Positions 57,042-64,000 of a stretch of 64,000 nucleotides of DNA are shown here, in pieces (the stretch's first letter is position 1; every line of letters starts with the position of its first letter). Below the pieces are notes generated by a model. That model did not search any database and was not told the DNA's origin. It was given only the letters and a program-made list of their open reading frames with translations. The translations under genes were made by a program, and so were the position numbers. This DNA comes from Rhizobium sp. L43 (GTDB lineage: Bacteria > Pseudomonadota > Alphaproteobacteria > Rhizobiales > Rhizobiaceae). The DNA is taken from positions 124,001 through 188,000 of the forward strand of contig NZ_NWSQ01000011.1 in NCBI RefSeq assembly GCF_002531725.1, in the 5' to 3' direction.

Positions 57042-58970
57042 TCAGAACTCCGTCCACTCGTCCTGAACCACAGCCGCAGCGCTCGCCTGCCTCCCGCCAA
57101 AAGCCTTGGCAACCGTGCGGGTGAGAGCATGCGCCGGAGAGGCGACCGGGCGGGCGTTGGCGGCGGCAACGCTTGCGCGCGGGGCCTGGCCGAGCTTGAA
57201 CTGGCGCAGCAACTCGTCGAGGGCGCTGGCTTCCTGGGCGAGCGCATGGCTTGCGGCGGTCTGCTCCTCGACCATGGCTGCGTTCTGCTGCGTGCCCTGG
57301 TCCATGTTGTTAACGGCGGTGTTGATCTCCTGCAGGCCGATCGACTGTTCGCGGGTGGCGGTGACGATGGCGCTGACGTGGTGGTTGATCTCCTGCACTT
57401 CCGAGACGATCGCTTCCAGCGCCTTGCCGGTCTCGCCGACGAGGGAGACGCCGGCATTGACCTGTTCGCCTGATGTGGTGATCAGCGCCTTGATCTCCTT
57501 GGCCGCCTTGGCCGAGCGCTGGGCAAGCTCGCGCACTTCCTGGGCGACGACGGCAAAACCCTTGCCGGCGTCACCGGCGCGGGCGGCTTCGACGCCGGCG
57601 TTCAGAGCCAAAAGGTTGGTCTGGAAGGCGATGTCGTCGATAACGCCGATGATGTTGGAGATTTCGCCCGAGGACTTCTCGATCTGCTGCATGGCGGAGA
57701 CCGCCTTGCGGACGACTTCACCGGATTTTTCAGCGCCGAGGCGGGTGCGCTCGACGAGATTGCCGGCATCCTCGGCGCGCTTGGCGCTGTCGCGGACGGT
57801 CGTCGTTACTTGTTCGAGCGCTGCGGCGGTCTGCTCGACGGCGGCAGCCTGCTGCTCGGTGCGGTGGGCGAGATCGTCGGCGGCCGAGCGGATCTCACCG
57901 GCGCCGGCATTGATCGCCGAGGCATTGCGGCCGACCGACTGCAGTGCCGCCTGCAGCTTTTCGACGGCATGGTTGAAGTCATTGCGCAGGCTGTCATATT
58001 GCTGCGCGAACGGCGTCTGGATACGACCGGCCATATCGCCATTGGCAAGCTCGGCAAGGCCGCCCGCCAAAGCGTCGATGGCATAGCGGAGCTCGCCTTC
58101 TTCGCGCGCCTTCTGCTCGTCGCCTGCCCGGCGCTGGCGCTCGACGTCGTCGCGCATGCGATCGGTCTCGCCGGCAAGACGCAGCTTCTCGATTGCTGCC
58201 TGCTTGAAGACCAGGACCGACTGGGCCATGCGGCCGATTTCGTCGCCACGCTCGACAGCCGGAACCTCGATGTCGTTCTGGCCGCCGGCAAGGCGATCCA
58301 TGGCGGCGGTCATGCCGACGACCGGGCGGACGATGGTGCGCGACATCAGCCAGGCGAGTACAGCGGCGGCAAGCGAGGCAAGGATGCCGCCGGCCAGCAG
58401 CGTCGTCTTCAGATCGCTATTGGCGTCGGCCCGGATCGCGGCGAGCGCATCCGACTTGGCGCGGGCGGTCGCCTTGATCTTGGCAGAGGCCTGGCGGAAA
58501 CCGTCGAGCTGGCCCTTGGTGGCGTTGACGCCGATCTTGATGACCTCTTCGATCGGCATGTCGGTTTCCTTGCGCGCCTTGGTCTGCGGCTCGGCGAGTT
58601 CATGGAAATAGAGGTCGGCGGCCTTCTGCATGCCGTCGATCATCTCGACCAGCTGCGGCTCGTCCGCCGCCGTCTGCTTGGCGGCGGCAATCGCCTTCAG
58701 CATGCGCTCGCGATTGGCGAAGACATCGCCATAGGTGCTGTCGCTGCGGAAGAGGATGAAGCCGCGCAGATTGACGGCCTGCTCGAGCATCGCCTGCAGC
58801 GCGTCGTCGATCTGGTTGACCAGCAGCTCGGACTTTTCCTGCTCGGCGGAAGCGGCCGCCGACGCCGTCGCCTTGGAATAAACGAAAGCGGAAACGGCGA
58901 CGAAGATAAGAATGAGGGCTGCGAACGTGGCCGCAAGCTTCCCGTTCAAGGATATGTTTTTGGCGGACAT
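57042..58970 (-). CDS. methyl-accepting chemotaxis protein
   Basis: A 642-residue receptor. Span 1 (AATFAALILIFVAVSAFVY) after a short basic start, a periplasmic four-helix region to about residue 190, span 2 (LLAGGILASLAAAVLAWLMS), HAMP (SRTIVRPVVGMTAAMDRLAG, with a second HAMP-like stretch), and the signalling tip DDIAFQTNLLALNAGVEAAR with EVRELAQRSAKAAKEI. The last residues EWTEF form a C-terminal xWxxF tail of the kind that tethers CheR/CheB. AGGAGA precedes the ATG at 58970. The ligand is unknown. Confidence 0.93.
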   Translation of the reverse strand: MSAKNISLNGKLAATFAALILIFVAVSAFVYSKATASAAASAEQEKSELLVNQIDDALQAMLEQAVNLRGFILFRSDSTYGDVFANRERMLKAIAAAKQTAADEPQLVEMIDGMQKAADLYFHELAEPQTKARKETDMPIEEVIKIGVNATKGQLDGFRQASAKIKATARAKSDALAAIRADANSDLKTTLLAGGILASLAAAVLAWLMSRTIVRPVVGMTAAMDRLAGGQNDIEVPAVERGDEIGRMAQSVLVFKQAAIEKLRLAGETDRMRDDVERQRRAGDEQKAREEGELRYAIDALAGGLAELANGDMAGRIQTPFAQQYDSLRNDFNHAVEKLQAALQSVGRNASAINAGAGEIRSAADDLAHRTEQQAAAVEQTAAALEQVTTTVRDSAKRAEDAGNLVERTRLGAEKSGEVVRKAVSAMQQIEKSSGEISNIIGVIDDIAFQTNLLALNAGVEAARAGDAGKGFAVVAQEVRELAQRSAKAAKEIKALITTSGEQVNAGVSLVGETGKALEAIVSEVQEINHHVSAIVTATREQSIGLQEINTAVNNMDQGTQQNAAMVEEQTAASHALAQEASALDELLRQFKLGQAPRASVAAANARPVASPAHALTRTVAKAFGGRQASAAAVVQDEWTEF

Positions 58971-59191
58971 CGGTGATTTCTCCTGACGACAGTCGACGCG
59001 GCGAGAGGCCCGTCGCACGGAACGCGCAACCGCAGGGACGTTTGAATCTGAGAACATGATCGGCGTGGAAACGCTTGCGCCTTCATGGCGCCGAGCGGTT
59101 CGGACGAACCGCTGCAATCAAGCCGAACCTATACAAGCGGACTTTAAATTTGTTTAAATTTGTGCGTCGCAGCAGCGACCAATGCCGATGA

Positions 59192-60187
59192 TTATTGCGC
59201 CGCTTCCGGCGGATTGAGGATCAGGATGTCGAAATCCTTCTCGGGATCGAAATCCTCTGCCGTCATCCGGAAGGTCGTCGGGCCGATCTTCTCGACGTTG
59301 CTGCCGCAGAAGCTGATGAGACTGCCGGGCTTGCCCTTGTCGATCGTCAGCTGGAAGCGCCGGATCGGCCCCGCCCAGTTGGCGCCGGTCGACAGCACAT
59401 AGGAGATCCAGCTTTCGGTATAGTTGGCGCCGCCGGCCTCGGCTTCCCCGGCCCGCTGTCGGACGGTCCTGACGAAGTCCGCATCCAGGCAGTACTTGCG
59501 GGAATATTCCTCGAAGCGCTCGCCCTTCGCCTCGCCGTTCTCCAGAAAGCTGATCGCCACCGTGCCGCCGACGGCCGGCTGATAACGGTGCTGGACGCTC
59601 ACCTTCTTCTTCGCCGGAAAGGTGGTACGCCACCAATAGGTCGAGCGCAGCGTCCAGAGCGGCACGAGAGAGACCCTGGCATCGCCCTCGTCCATCGGAT
59701 AGATGAGACCGCGGGCGATCCAGTCCTTCCGCACGGTTTCGGGAAGCTTGGCCAGTGCTGCGGCCGTCTTCTGGCTGTAGGGCAGGACGGGAATGGCATA
59801 TTTGGCGAACTCGTCGGTGACGTCGATGCCGAGCGCGACGACGCGCTGCTGCAGCTTGGCAGTGATCGGCCTGCCGTCCTGCACGGTGGAAAAATGCAGG
59901 AAATTGTCGCTGTCGTAATCTGATATGGCGGAGTTGTTGTCGACCTGACCCGTGATGTCGGGCATCGGGAAGGCGACCAGGCTTTCGACGTCCTTGTCGG
60001 AGCTGTTCTCGAAGACATAGTCGACGCGCACTTGCGACGCGGAGATGAAGAGATCCTCTTCCGCCATGCTGACATCGTCGGATTGGGCGAAGATCAGCCC
60101 GCCGGTCTTGACCTCGGCCATCGTGTCGTTCGCGAGCGCCGGCGATGCGATCCCCGCCGCGACAAGAAGAGTGAAGAGCTTCAGCAT
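59192..60187 (-). CDS. DUF4424 family secreted protein
   Basis: A 331-residue exported protein with a signal peptide (MLKLFTLLVAAGIASPALAN). The mature part is typical DUF4424: TMAEVKTGGLIFAQSDDVSM, then VRVDYVFENSSDKDVESLVA and a C-terminal ISFCGSNVEKIGPTTFRM with single Cys residues. AGGGGG lies 7 bases before the ATG. Usually periplasmic; role unknown. Divergent from tlyA. Confidence 0.85.
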   Translation of the reverse strand: MLKLFTLLVAAGIASPALANDTMAEVKTGGLIFAQSDDVSMAEEDLFISASQVRVDYVFENSSDKDVESLVAFPMPDITGQVDNNSAISDYDSDNFLHFSTVQDGRPITAKLQQRVVALGIDVTDEFAKYAIPVLPYSQKTAAALAKLPETVRKDWIARGLIYPMDEGDARVSLVPLWTLRSTYWWRTTFPAKKKVSVQHRYQPAVGGTVAISFLENGEAKGERFEEYSRKYCLDADFVRTVRQRAGEAEAGGANYTESWISYVLSTGANWAGPIRRFQLTIDKGKPGSLISFCGSNVEKIGPTTFRMTAEDFDPEKDFDILILNPPEAAQ

Positions 60188-60313
60188 AAGACACCCCCTG
60201 CGGCTGCCCCGCGATCGCCGCGGCAGGATTATCGCCGAAAGCTTTCGAGGGTCAATGACGGTCTCGGGAACAAAATGCTTGCAACCGGCGGCTTTGCCGG
60301 TCATTCACAGCCG

Positions 60314-61060
60314 ATGTCAGATCAAAACACCCAACGTCTCGACCAGCTTCTCGTCTCCCTCGGCCTCTTTGCCAGCCGCTCGCGCGCCCGCGACGCCGTG
60401 CAGCGCGGCACTGTCAGGATCGGCGGCCAGGTGGTCACGAAGGCCGGCGCGCTGTTTGGCGCAGACGCGGCAATCGAGATCGACGATCCGGCGCAGGACT
60501 ACGTCTCGCGCGCCGCGCTGAAGCTTGCCGCCGCCCTCGACCATTTCCGCCTCGATCCCGTCGGCCATCACTGTCTCGATATCGGTGCTTCCACCGGCGG
60601 CTTCACCGAGGTGCTGCTGCAGCGCGGGGCCGCGCATGTCACCGCGATCGATGTCGGCCATGGGCAGATGCATCCGCGCATATCAGGTGATCCGCGGGTG
60701 ACGAACAGGGAGGGCCTCAACGCCCGTAACCTGACGGCAGACGATATCGACCATCCCGCCACCTTCATCGTTTCCGACGTCTCCTTCATCACGCTGAAGC
60801 TGGCGCTGGCGCCGGCGCTCGAGATCGCCGAACCCGGCGCCGTCGCCGTGCTGCTGGTCAAGCCGCAGTTCGAGGCCGGGCGCGAGGCGATCGGCAAGGG
60901 CGGGATGCTGAAGGACCCCTCGTCCGCTCCCGCCGTCGCTGCGGAACTGCAGCGCTGGTTCACCGAGGACATGGGCTGGAACAGCCTCGGCCTCATCCCC
61001 TCCCCGATTTCCGGCGGCGACGGCAATCAGGAATTTCTTCTGGCAGGATTGAAACCGTGA
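60314..61060 (+). CDS. tlyA: TlyA family rRNA methyltransferase/hemolysin
   Basis: A 248-residue protein: N-terminal S4 RNA-binding domain (RLDQLLVSLGLFASRSRARD), then a FtsJ/RrmJ-type methyltransferase with motif I LDIGASTGGFTEVLL, VSDVSFITLKLAL and LLVKPQFEAGRE giving the K-D-K-type catalytic residues. TlyA 2'-O-methylates rRNA in mycobacteria; some orthologues were named hemolysins. Its TGA overlaps the GTG of the next gene, so they form an operon. Confidence 0.92.
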   Translation: MSDQNTQRLDQLLVSLGLFASRSRARDAVQRGTVRIGGQVVTKAGALFGADAAIEIDDPAQDYVSRAALKLAAALDHFRLDPVGHHCLDIGASTGGFTEVLLQRGAAHVTAIDVGHGQMHPRISGDPRVTNREGLNARNLTADDIDHPATFIVSDVSFITLKLALAPALEIAEPGAVAVLLVKPQFEAGREAIGKGGMLKDPSSAPAVAAELQRWFTEDMGWNSLGLIPSPISGGDGNQEFLLAGLKP

Positions 61061-62307
61061 GCACCGAAACCGTCACGATCGAGAAGCTCGGCGCCCAGGG
61101 CGACGGCATCGCCGGCAGCGCCGGCGGACCTGTCTATGTCCCCTTTTCCCTGCCCGGGGAAACCGTGGCGATCGCCCGCGTCAAGAGCCAGGGCACGATC
61201 ATGTCGATCACCACGCCCTCGCCCGACCGGCAGGAGCCGCCCTGCCGGCATTTCGGCCCGGATGGTGTCAACGGCACCTGCGGCGGCTGCACGCTGCAGC
61301 ATATGGCAGATGCGCCCTACCGCGCCTTCAAGCGCCAGCTGGTCATCGACGCGCTGAGATCGAAAGGGCTGACGCCTGAGGTCGGCGAGATCGTTCCGGC
61401 CCGGCCGGGCGAACGCCGGCGCGTCGTCTTTGCGGCCCGCAAGACCGAAAAAGACATGCTGATCGGTTTCAACCAGGCCGAAAGCCATCATATCGTCGCC
61501 ATCGAGGAATGTCCGATCTCGTCGGCAGGGATCATCGCCCGGCTACCGGCGATCAGGGCGATTGCCGCATCGCTGGCGACCAATGCCGAGCCCTTCCGGG
61601 TCTCCGTGCTCGAAACGCTTTCCGGCCTCGATATTGCGGTCGACGAAGTCAAGAAACTCTCCGACCCGCAGCGGCGCAAGGCGGTCGAGACCGTGCTCAG
61701 CCTGCGCGGCATCGCCCGCGTGTCGCTGAACGGCGAAATCCTCATCGAGCCGTCGAAGCCGCTGGTCGATTTCGGCGGCGTCCAGGTTTCACCGCCGCCC
61801 GGCGGCTTCACCCAGGCGACGAAATCGGCAGAAGAAGCGATGGCCGAGCTGGTGCTTGCCCATGCCGGCAAGGCGAAACGGATCGCCGACCTCTTTGCCG
61901 GCGCCGGCACGTTTTCGCTGCAGCTGGCGCGGATCGGCCGCGTCCATGCGGTCGAAGCCGAGGCAAAGGCGCTTGCCGCCCTCGATCATGCCGCCCGCAA
62001 CACACAGGGGTTGAAGCCGGTCAGCGTCGAAAGGCGCGATCTCTTCCGCCGCCCCCTGATGACGCAGGAGTTCAAGCCCTTTGACGCCGTCGTCTTCGAT
62101 CCGCCGCGCGCCGGCGCCGAGTTCCAGTGCAAGGAGCTTGCCCGCTCAAGCGTGAAGAAGATCGCCGCCGTCAGCTGCAATCCGCTGACGCTGGCCCGGG
62201 ATCTGGCGATCCTCGTCGAGGGCGGCTACCGGATCACCGGCGTGACCCCGATCGACCAGTTCCTCTGGACCTCGCATGTCGAGGTGGTGGCGACGCTGGA
62301 GAAATAG
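61057..62307 (+). CDS. TrmA/RumA-family RNA (uracil-C5) methyltransferase
   Basis: A 416-residue SAM-dependent enzyme. It has a short TRAM-like N-terminus, the Fe-S cysteine region PCRHFGPDGVNGTCGGCTLQ with a fourth Cys in EECPISS, the methyltransferase motif LFAGAGTFSLQLA, VVFDPPRAGAEFQCK and the catalytic Cys in VSCNPLTLARD. Starts at a GTG inside the tlyA stop. It probably makes m5U in 23S rRNA or tRNA. Full length. Confidence 0.9.
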   Translation: MSTETVTIEKLGAQGDGIAGSAGGPVYVPFSLPGETVAIARVKSQGTIMSITTPSPDRQEPPCRHFGPDGVNGTCGGCTLQHMADAPYRAFKRQLVIDALRSKGLTPEVGEIVPARPGERRRVVFAARKTEKDMLIGFNQAESHHIVAIEECPISSAGIIARLPAIRAIAASLATNAEPFRVSVLETLSGLDIAVDEVKKLSDPQRRKAVETVLSLRGIARVSLNGEILIEPSKPLVDFGGVQVSPPPGGFTQATKSAEEAMAELVLAHAGKAKRIADLFAGAGTFSLQLARIGRVHAVEAEAKALAALDHAARNTQGLKPVSVERRDLFRRPLMTQEFKPFDAVVFDPPRAGAEFQCKELARSSVKKIAAVSCNPLTLARDLAILVEGGYRITGVTPIDQFLWTSHVEVVATLEK

Positions 62308-62309
62308 GC

Positions 62310-63320
62310 GTGCCTGTCGGAAAGACCAAAGGACGCAACCCCTACTATAACGGCCCGGTGTCCGATCATTTCGACGGCACGCATTTCTTCAATCCCGAAG
62401 GTATCGAGCCCCTTGGTTTCCGCGATCTGCTGCGGTGGCAATTCGGCGGTGGCCGTGAGCGTTGGCCGAAGTCTGTCCCAAGTCCATACGCGGCGGCCAA
62501 GCCGGATCTACGCGTAGACGGCGAGGATCTCAGGGTGACCATGGTTGGTCATGCAACAATGCTCGTGCAGGTCGCTGGGCTCAATATCCTCACCGACCCG
62601 GTGTGGTCGGAACGCGTGAGCCCCTTCGCTTTTGCTGGCCCCAAGCGCGTCGTCCAACCGGGCATCGCGTTCGATGATTTGCCGCCAATTGATCTCGTGC
62701 TGGTGTCGCACAATCATTATGATCATCTCGATATCGCAACGCTCAGGCGGTTGGGTGCGAAGCATCGGCCGCGTGTCGTGACGCCGCTCGGCAATGACAC
62801 GATCATACGTCGTGCCGTGCCCGATATGCAGACGACATCGATGGACTGGGGCGAGCGCATTTCGCACGCCGGAATCAGCATTGATGCGGAGCCGGCACAC
62901 CATTGGTCCGCCCGCGGAACCGCCGATCGCCGGATGGCACTCTGGGCGTCGTTCGTTTTGTCGACTCCGGCCGGAAAAATTTACCACGTCGGAGATACGG
63001 GCTTTCACCACGGCATCAATTACAAAGCGGCACAGCAGAAGCATGGCGGCTTTCGCTTGGCCATTCTACCCTTCGGCGCATATGAGCCGCGATGGTTCAT
63101 GAAAGGGCAGCACCAGAACCCGCAAGAGGCGGTGATCGGGATGAAGTTGGTAAATGCGGCCTATGTGGCCGGGCATCACTTCGCCACGTTCCAACTGACC
63201 AATGAAGCGGTCGACGCGCCGGCAAGAGCATTGCAAGACGCAATGAGCGAGCATGATATTCCCCCGGAACGGTTCCGTCCGCTCAGAGCCGGCGAGGTAT
63301 TCGATGTGCCGGCGGTCTAA
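62310..63320 (+). CDS. MBL-fold metal-dependent hydrolase (NAPE-PLD/UlaG-like)
   Basis: A 336-residue beta-lactamase-fold protein. It begins at GTG 62310 with TGGAG 8 bases upstream, two bases after the methyltransferase stop. Seen: GHATMLVQVAGLNILTDPVW, the metal motif HNHYDHLD, AHHWSARG, and HVGDTGFH. This pattern fits the lactonase/NAPE-PLD-like branch. It is slightly less GC-rich than its operon partners, which may mean later addition. Substrate unknown. Confidence 0.87.
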   Translation: MPVGKTKGRNPYYNGPVSDHFDGTHFFNPEGIEPLGFRDLLRWQFGGGRERWPKSVPSPYAAAKPDLRVDGEDLRVTMVGHATMLVQVAGLNILTDPVWSERVSPFAFAGPKRVVQPGIAFDDLPPIDLVLVSHNHYDHLDIATLRRLGAKHRPRVVTPLGNDTIIRRAVPDMQTTSMDWGERISHAGISIDAEPAHHWSARGTADRRMALWASFVLSTPAGKIYHVGDTGFHHGINYKAAQQKHGGFRLAILPFGAYEPRWFMKGQHQNPQEAVIGMKLVNAAYVAGHHFATFQLTNEAVDAPARALQDAMSEHDIPPERFRPLRAGEVFDVPAV

Positions 63321-63382
63321 TCGCTATCCGTTTGCTCCGGGTGTTGGTCGGCCTGCTGACCGAGATCGCCGCGAAGCGACGC

Positions 63383-64000
63383 TCAGCGACGCATGAAGGC
63401 TTCGAAGGCGGCCCGCGCCTCGGCGCTTTTCAGCCGCGCCGAGAAATAGCGGGCCTCCTCGTCGATGCGGGCAATGATCTCACCGCGGTCGCCACGAATG
63501 AGATCGCGGGCGATGCGCAGCGCCTCCGGCGGCTTGGCGGCGAGCTTTGCGGCGAGGCCAAGCGTCAGGGCATCGACCTCGCCTGGCTCGACGACCTTCC
63601 AGACCAGACCGGCCTCCCTCGCCTCCTCGGCCGAAAATGCTTCGCCGGCGGCCAGCATGGCGAAGGCGCGCTGATGGCCCATCAGCCGCGGCGCGACGAG
63701 GCTGGAACCTGCCTCCGGCACCAGCGCCAGATCCACGAAGGGTGTGCGGAACTGGCTGCGGCTGGAGGCGATGGTCAGGTCGCAATGGAGATGGATCGTC
63801 GTGCCGATGCCGACCGCCAGGCCGTCGACGCCGGAGACGACGGGTTTTTCGGCATTGACCAGCGCATAGAGGAAATCGAGGATCTCCTGCTCGAGGCCGC
63901 GGCCGCCCATCGCGGCAGCGAGAAAATCGTTCAGGTCGTTGCCGGCCGAGAAGCAGCCTTCGGTGCCGAGCAAGGCGGTGGCGCGGATGCCGGGATCGGC
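63383..64000 (-). CDS. enoyl-CoA hydratase/isomerase (crotonase) family protein, partial
   Basis: About 205 residues of a crotonase running off the right edge of the window; the true N-terminus is outside. Seen: GTEGCFSAGNDLNDF (oxyanion-hole region), DGLAVGIGTTIHLHCDLTIA, FVDLALVPEAGSSLVAPRLM, and the C-terminal EARYFSARLKSAEARAAFEA. The catalytic Glu lies in LVPEAGS. It probably acts in fatty-acid or aromatic CoA breakdown. Convergent with the MBL gene. Confidence 0.88.
   Translation of the reverse strand, partial: ADPGIRATALLGTEGCFSAGNDLNDFLAAAMGGRGLEQEILDFLYALVNAEKPVVSGVDGLAVGIGTTIHLHCDLTIASSRSQFRTPFVDLALVPEAGSSLVAPRLMGHQRAFAMLAAGEAFSAEEAREAGLVWKVVEPGEVDALTLGLAAKLAAKPPEALRIARDLIRGDRGEIIARIDEEARYFSARLKSAEARAAFEAFMRR

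Noticed and set aside
60314..61060. Hemolysin toxin
   Set aside because: The S4 plus FtsJ-type layout fits the TlyA RNA methyltransferase; the hemolysin label is historical.
1..64000. tRNA or rRNA genes
   Set aside because: I saw no cloverleaf with TTCRA-like arms or rRNA-like stretch; a covariance search would settle it.

Overview
The window looks like chromosome of a Rhizobium-type alphaproteobacterium (R. etli / R. leguminosarum group). This rests on the high GC content, the gene order ctaC-ctaD-ctaB-coxF-ctaG-ctaE followed by DUF983-surf1-ispH-thrB-rnhA, an intact bioMNY operon of the kind described in R. etli, a ThrB_2-type homoserine kinase, DUF1344 and IalB-family proteins, and three families of short palindromic intergenic repeats typical of Rhizobiaceae. 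No tRNA, rRNA, CRISPR array, transposase or phage gene was seen.

Layout. 0-4.5 kb: small secreted or Dabb-fold proteins, then a zinc-type ABC importer (aztABC-like) on the minus strand, preceded by a 42-codon membrane ORF and two Zur-like palindromes. 4.6-11.4 kb: an accessory detoxification-like block (TetR, two SDR/NmrA oxidoreductases, three SnoaL/NTF2-fold proteins, a DoxX-like protein, LysR, a 14-TM MFS exporter) with a clear TetR-type operator over a promoter. 11.4-15.1 kb: peroxiredoxin, DsbD-alpha-like protein, YqgE, CsbD and a zinc-ribbon metallopeptidase. 15.5-26 kb: rnhA, thrB, ispH, surf1, DUF983 and the whole aa3 cytochrome c oxidase operon, with a chloramphenicol-phosphotransferase-like gene inserted on the opposite strand. 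26-36.7 kb: IalB-like protein, TldD, GNAT, MazG-like, D,D-carboxypeptidase, polysaccharide deacetylase, PdxH, lipoprotein, DnaJ-like protein, FabI, histidine phosphatase, DUF1344.

36.9-46.1 kb: a 1057-residue CHASE-PAS-PAS-GGDEF-EAL protein, aroC, a RibBA whose cyclohydrolase half has lost its zinc cysteines, a YcaQ-type DNA glycosylase, and bioM-bioN-bioY. 46.2-49.2 kb: a more AT-rich accessory stretch with an acyltransferase, a tiny Gly/Asp-tailed membrane protein, a 2H phosphoesterase and a thioesterase. 49.4-64 kb: HDAC-like deacetylase, xseB, SDR, a 50-bp tandem repeat, pirin, an unusual two-HKD phospholipase-D-like protein, dxs, a chemoreceptor, DUF4424, tlyA, a TrmA/RumA-type methyltransferase, an MBL-fold hydrolase and the cut end of a crotonase.

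The main functional themes are respiration (aa3 oxidase with its CtaB, CtaG, Surf1 and CoxF assembly factors), metal and vitamin uptake (zinc, biotin), isoprenoid synthesis (dxs, ispH), and envelope or peptidoglycan upkeep. No wholly new multi-gene system is obvious. The best leads are the small ORF coupled to the zinc importer, the degenerate RibBA, the His/Asp-rich CtaD tail, the PLD-like protein, the 2H phosphoesterase neighbourhood and the repeat families. Everything here was read by eye; family names rest on recognised motifs, not on searches.
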